Source: Sulfurivirga sp964427185
GTDB taxonomy: Bacteria > Pseudomonadota > Gammaproteobacteria > Thiomicrospirales > Thiomicrospiraceae
Assembly (NCBI GenBank): GCA_964427185.1
Contig: CAYRSN010000001.1
Location: 67,208-131,207 of the forward strand
DNA: 64,000 bases
Direction of reading: 5' to 3'
This document shows positions 60,727-64,000 of the stretch, piece by piece; position 1 is the stretch's first letter, and each line of letters begins with the position of its first letter. The translations under genes and the position numbers were made by a program. The notes under the pieces are model-generated. The model was not told where the DNA came from. It was given only the letters and a program-made list of their open reading frames with translations, and ran no database searches.

Positions 60727-61295
60727 GGGCGCGGTGCATCCAGTTTGGGAATGGTAGTGGGCAGGACGGTTTCAGGGTCGGGCCAAATCCAGCTGCGAGG
60801 CGTTTCCGGTGCGGGACGCATTTCAATACAGTCTGTAGGACAGACGGGCACGCAGAGTTCACAGCCGGTGCACTCGTTAATTAGGACTGTATGTACCGCT
60901 TTGGTGGTGCCCACAATGGCATCGACCGGGCAGGCTTTAATGCAGTGCATGCAGCCAATACAGTCTTGCTCATGGATAAAAGCAACTTTGCGGGTGCTTT
61001 CTTTCTCCTCTTCGTTTTCCATGGGTTGAGGCTCAACACCGAGGATTTCGGCAATTTTGAGCATCACGGCTTCTCCACCGGGTGTACATTTGTTGATGGC
61101 TTCACCGTTAGCGACGGCTTCCGCATAGGGCTTGCAGCCGGGATAGCCGCACTGGCCACATTGAATCTGCGGCAGTATTTTGTCAACTTCTTCAACGACT
61201 GGCGGCGCTTCCACGCGGAATTTGACAGCCGCATATCCTAATAACAGGCCGAATAAGACGGCAAGCCCTAAGAAGATCAATATGGCGCTTATCAT
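60723..61295 (-). CDS. rsxB: Electron transport complex subunit RsxB/RnfB
   Basis: 190 residues. An N-terminal membrane helix (ISAILIFLGLAVLFGLLLGY), a 4Fe-4S domain (CGQCGYPGCKPYAEAVANGE), and two ferredoxin-type clusters (CIGCMHCIKACPVDAI, CTGCELCVPVCPTDCIEM). It transfers electrons within the cytoplasmic side of the complex. It overlaps rsxA and rsxC by 4 bases each. Confidence 0.96.
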   Translation of the reverse strand: MISAILIFLGLAVLFGLLLGYAAVKFRVEAPPVVEEVDKILPQIQCGQCGYPGCKPYAEAVANGEAINKCTPGGEAVMLKIAEILGVEPQPMENEEEKESTRKVAFIHEQDCIGCMHCIKACPVDAIVGTTKAVHTVLINECTGCELCVPVCPTDCIEMRPAPETPRSWIWPDPETVLPTTIPKLDAPRP

Positions 61296-61870
61296 TTCAC
61301 TAACCCGCTAAAGCCCATAAATGCCAGTGACATGAGTCCCGCGGTAATCAGTGCAACGGGGGCACCTTGAAAGGGGCGGGGTACATCTGCCACGGCAATA
61401 CGTTCTCGCATGGCGGCAAAGGCTACCAGCACCAAGGTAAAGCCCAGGGATGCACCCAGACCATAGAAGGCGGATTCGATTAAATTATTCTGCTCTCCTA
61501 CATTTAATAGTGCCACACCCAAAACGGCACAGTTGGTGGTGATCAGCGGCAGATAGATACCCAATACTTGATACAGTGCAGGGCTTGTTTTATGAATGGC
61601 CATTTCCGTAAAGCCTACCACGGCGGCAATGGCAATGATAAATGCAATGGTTTTCAGGTAAGCCAGGTCAAAAGGTGCCAACAGATAGGTGTAAATTAGG
61701 TAGCTAAGTACGGCGCTGAGTGTCAATACAAAGGTAGTGGCCAGTCCCATGCCCAAGGCAGCATCGGTCTTTTTGGAAACACCCATAAAAGGGCACAGAC
61801 CGAGGAATTTCACCAGGACGAAGTTATTGACCAGGACGGTGCTAATCAGAATCAGGAAATAGCTTTCCAA
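61292..61870 (-). CDS. rsxA: Electron transport complex subunit RsxA/RnfA
   Basis: 192 residues from a TTG at 61870 (reading ESYFLILISTVLVNNFVLVK). CGAGGCAGGCC gives a ribosome site just upstream, the length equals that of E. coli RsxA (193), and a TATAAT box at 61910-61905 overlaps the more distal ATG (61906), which would therefore not be on the mRNA. Six membrane helices, with FLGLCPFMGVSKKTDAALGM and GIYLPLITTNCAVLGVALLN. First gene of rsxABCDGE-nth. Confidence 0.9.
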   Translation of the reverse strand: MESYFLILISTVLVNNFVLVKFLGLCPFMGVSKKTDAALGMGLATTFVLTLSAVLSYLIYTYLLAPFDLAYLKTIAFIIAIAAVVGFTEMAIHKTSPALYQVLGIYLPLITTNCAVLGVALLNVGEQNNLIESAFYGLGASLGFTLVLVAFAAMRERIAVADVPRPFQGAPVALITAGLMSLAFMGFSGLVK

Positions 61871-61904
61871 GGCCTGCCTCGTGGTGTTAGTCGTTAAACC
61901 GCAC

Positions 61905-61910
61905 ATTATA
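61905..61910 (-). promoter_or_regulatory. -10 box of the rsxA operon promoter
   Basis: TATAAT on the minus strand, followed by G. No good -35 box is seen 17 bases upstream. Transcription from it would begin near 61898, 28 bases before the TTG start of rsxA. Confidence 0.5.
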
Positions 61911-61979
61911 GGGTGAGAATGGCTTATGAGGGATAAGTAAAATTTATTGCAAAAAAAAACAGTGGGTTTGGAGATTGTC

Positions 61980-61985
61980 TATAAT
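61980..61985 (+). promoter_or_regulatory. -10 box of the glmS promoter
   Basis: TATAAT in the 120-base gap between the divergent rsxA and glmS genes. The -35 region is poor. Expected start near 61992, 35 bases before glmS. Confidence 0.45.
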
Positions 61986-62026
61986 TTCCGTGCAAAATTT
62001 AGCTTGTGTCAGTTGAGAATTTTACT

Positions 62027-63883
62027 ATGTGCGGAATTGTTGGTGGTATTGCTTGTGTTGATGTAGTGCCCGTGTTGCTGGACGGACTGCGCCGTTTGGA
62101 ATACAGAGGGTACGACTCGGCTGGGATTGCTATTCTGGAGAAGCATAATCGGTTAAAAAGGGTGCGTGCATTGGGCAAAATCAATGCGCTGGCCGAAAAA
62201 ATTAGTCAACTAGAGGGGTTTTCCGGTTATGTGGGGATTGCCCATACCCGTTGGGCCACGCATGGCTCACCTGAAGAGCGCAATGCACATCCTCATATTT
62301 GCAATCAGCGTATTGCTGTAGTGCATAACGGCATTATCGAAAACTATCAGCAGCTTAAGGCTGAGCAACTTAAGCAGGGGTATGTGTTTACGTCTGATAC
62401 GGATACCGAGGTTATTGCTCATGCCATTGAGGCGCAATTGCGAAAAATGGATGATTTATTGGTGGCAGTGCGCCAGGCCGTTGCGCAGTTTGAAGGGGCC
62501 TATGCACTGGGCGTGATTTCACCTGTGCAGCCAGATTGTATTGTGGCGGCGCGTAAGGGAAGCCCATTGGTGATTGGCCTGGCTGAAAATGGCCACTATT
62601 TGGCTTCAGATGTAGCGGCACTTTTGCCGGTGGCGCAGCGTTTTATTTTTTTGGAGGAGGGGGATATTGCCCTTTTGACAGAGGAGACTGTGCAGATTTG
62701 GGACGAGGCAGGGGCAGCAGTTGAGCGTCCTGTTAAAACCTCCTCGCTTTCTGCCGCTGCAGTTGAGCTGGGCGAGCATCGTCACTATATGCATAAAGAG
62801 ATTCATGAGCAACCTCAAGCGGTGATTGATACTTTAGAAGGGCGGGTAACCCATTCTCAAGTATTGCCCAATATTTTTGGCGCAGGAAGTGATGAGGTTT
62901 TTAAACAGATTAAGCGGGCTCAGATTGTAGCTTGCGGCACAAGTTATCATGCTGGATTAGTTGCCAAGTATTGGTTTGAAGATATTATTAGCCTGCCATG
63001 TCAAGTGGAAGTGGCCAGTGAATACCGTTATAGAAATCCAGTGCTGGAAGATCAAACGCTATTTATCACCATTAGCCAATCTGGGGAGACTGCCGATACC
63101 CTTGCGGCACTTCGGTTGGTGAAAAAACGCAGAACACAATCAGGCTTGGCTGTACCGACATTAACTATTTGTAATGTACCTGAGTCAAGTTTGACAAGGG
63201 AAAGCGATTTGATTTGTTTGACCCATGCGGGTCCTGAAATTGGTGTGGCTTCTACCAAAGCATTTACCACTCAGCTGGTCGTGTTGGCATTATTGCTGGT
63301 ATTAATTGGGCGAGCGCAGTCAAGGTTGGATACGGAACGAGAAGGTTGCATTGTTGAAGGCCTGCACCGTTTGCCTGGTTTGATTCAGGGTGTTTTTAAA
63401 TATGAACAGGTCATAGAGCATTTGGCGCAGCAATTATCAAATAAAGAGCATATGTTGTTTCTTGGGCGGGGCACGCATTATTCCATTGCCATGGAAGGCG
63501 CGCTTAAGCTGAAAGAAATTAGCTATATCCATGCTGAAGCCTATCCAGCTGGTGAGCTAAAACATGGTCCATTGGCATTGATAGATGAGAATATGCCGGT
63601 GATTGCTGTAGCACCGAATGATGAACTGCTTGAAAAGCTCAAATCCAACCTTCAGGAAGTTTCTGCTCGTGGGGGGCAAATGATCGTCTTTGAAGATGAA
63701 GAAGCTGAAGTGGTTGTAGAAAAAAATATAGAAGTCATTAAAGTTACCAAAAATGTAGGGCGTATTACCGCCCCTATTGTACTCAATGTTCCGTTACAAT
63801 TATTGGCATACTATGTGGCCTTGGCAAAAGGTACTGATGTGGATCAGCCGAGAAATTTGGCTAAAAGTGTGACGGTAGAATAG
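62027..63883 (+). CDS. glmS: Glutamine--fructose-6-phosphate aminotransferase GlmS
   Basis: 618 residues. The ATG at 62027 gives N-terminal Met-Cys (CGIVGG), so the catalytic Cys is exposed after Met removal; the longer GTG frame at 62006 would block it. The glutaminase half has RGYDSAGIAIL, HTRWATHGSPEERNAHPH, VHNGIIENY, SDTDTEVIAH. Two SIS domains follow (VACGTSYHAGLVAKYWFEDI, ISQSGETADTLAALR) and the family C-terminus AKSVTVE. It makes glucosamine-6-phosphate for cell wall and amino sugars, upstream also of the nonulosonic pathway. Confidence 0.97.
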   Translation: MCGIVGGIACVDVVPVLLDGLRRLEYRGYDSAGIAILEKHNRLKRVRALGKINALAEKISQLEGFSGYVGIAHTRWATHGSPEERNAHPHICNQRIAVVHNGIIENYQQLKAEQLKQGYVFTSDTDTEVIAHAIEAQLRKMDDLLVAVRQAVAQFEGAYALGVISPVQPDCIVAARKGSPLVIGLAENGHYLASDVAALLPVAQRFIFLEEGDIALLTEETVQIWDEAGAAVERPVKTSSLSAAAVELGEHRHYMHKEIHEQPQAVIDTLEGRVTHSQVLPNIFGAGSDEVFKQIKRAQIVACGTSYHAGLVAKYWFEDIISLPCQVEVASEYRYRNPVLEDQTLFITISQSGETADTLAALRLVKKRRTQSGLAVPTLTICNVPESSLTRESDLICLTHAGPEIGVASTKAFTTQLVVLALLLVLIGRAQSRLDTEREGCIVEGLHRLPGLIQGVFKYEQVIEHLAQQLSNKEHMLFLGRGTHYSIAMEGALKLKEISYIHAEAYPAGELKHGPLALIDENMPVIAVAPNDELLEKLKSNLQEVSARGGQMIVFEDEEAEVVVEKNIEVIKVTKNVGRITAPIVLNVPLQLLAYYVALAKGTDVDQPRNLAKSVTVE

Positions 63884-63913
63884 TATTTGTAAGGTTCCGG
63901 ATGATTCGATCGC

Positions 63914-63933
63914 AATAAGGAGTTATCCTTATT
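63914..63933 (+). other. Perfect hairpin after glmS
   Basis: AATAAGGA pairs with TCCTTATT across GTTA. No T run follows, so it is not a classical terminator; it may stabilise the glmS mRNA end or be an operator-like palindrome. Confidence 0.45.
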
Positions 63934-63994
63934 TCCAGGCTTTGATGCTTATGGCCAAAGCAGGTATGACCCGAATTCATCCAGAGGATTGACT

Positions 63995-64000
63995 ATGAAC
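63995..64000 (+). CDS. Start of a further gene at the window edge
   Basis: AGAGGA lies six bases before an ATG at 63995 (ATG AAC), a normal ribosome site and start. Only two codons are in the window, so the product is unknown. Confidence 0.4.

Noticed and set aside
59845..61029. A 394-codon open frame on the plus strand
   Set aside because: It lies wholly opposite rsxC and rsxB, whose Fe-S motifs are unmistakable; the plus frame has no recognisable motif.
1..64000. CRISPR arrays, tRNA or rRNA genes, insertion sequences, prophage genes
   Set aside because: None seen by reading. The only direct repeats found are the rsxC tail and the two 41-base elements.

Overview
The window is a chromosomal stretch of a polarly flagellated, Gram-negative gammaproteobacterium. 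The evidence is the FleQ/FleS/FleR, FlhF/FleN and FliA regulators, sigma-54 (GG-N10-GC) and sigma-28 promoters in front of flagellar genes, CheZ, P- and L-ring genes, a TonB-dependent BtuB, and an rsxABCDGE-nth block in the same order as E. coli. A sulfur-oxidiser or Thiotrichales-like lineage is possible, but I cannot fix the genus from the sequence alone.

Layout. 1-1201: 3' end of flgE. 1202-8200: flgF-flgL, with sigma-54 promoters ahead of flgF and flgI. 8218-9405: an MltC-like lytic transglycosylase. 9395-16027: seven overlapping genes for CMP-legionaminic acid-type sugar synthesis (legB, legC, neuD, neuB, neuC, neuA, ptmE). 16041-18524 (minus): a Maf-type flagellin glycosyltransferase. 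18676-24036: two flagellins with flaG between them, then fliD, fliS and a fliT-like gene. 24119-27706: fleQ-fleS-fleR. 27798-47309: fliEFGHIJK, motAB, fliLMNOPQR, flhBA, flhF, fleN, fliA. 47325-51053: cheY, cheZ, cheA, cheW. The flagellar/chemotaxis block ends there. It is followed on the minus strand by btuB-btuF behind a cobalamin riboswitch, a DUF1841 gene, a divergent flippase, nth and rsxE-G-D-C-B-A, and finally glmS on the plus strand.

How it works together. FleQ has a clear sigma-70 promoter. Sigma-54 promoters lie before flgF, flgI, fliE and cheA, and sigma-28 promoters before both flagellins and probably fliD. This is the usual polar hierarchy (FleQ, then sigma-54, then FliA). The sugar genes are tightly coupled to flgIJKL and the transglycosylase gene, and the Maf gene is divergent from the first flagellin. 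The likely product is therefore a flagellin filament decorated with legionaminic-type nonulosonic acid, with sugar synthesis timed to hook completion.

Points most worth checking: a structured leader with a terminator-like hairpin between the flgF promoter and flgF; a FleQ lacking its N-terminal domain and apparently its c-di-GMP contact residues; a short FlgJ paired with a separate transglycosylase; a 41-base hairpin-bearing repeat inside both legC and fliO; a terminator inside the btuF signal-peptide codons; and a 100-N assembly gap inside rsxC repeats. No tRNA, rRNA, CRISPR array, transposase or phage gene was seen.
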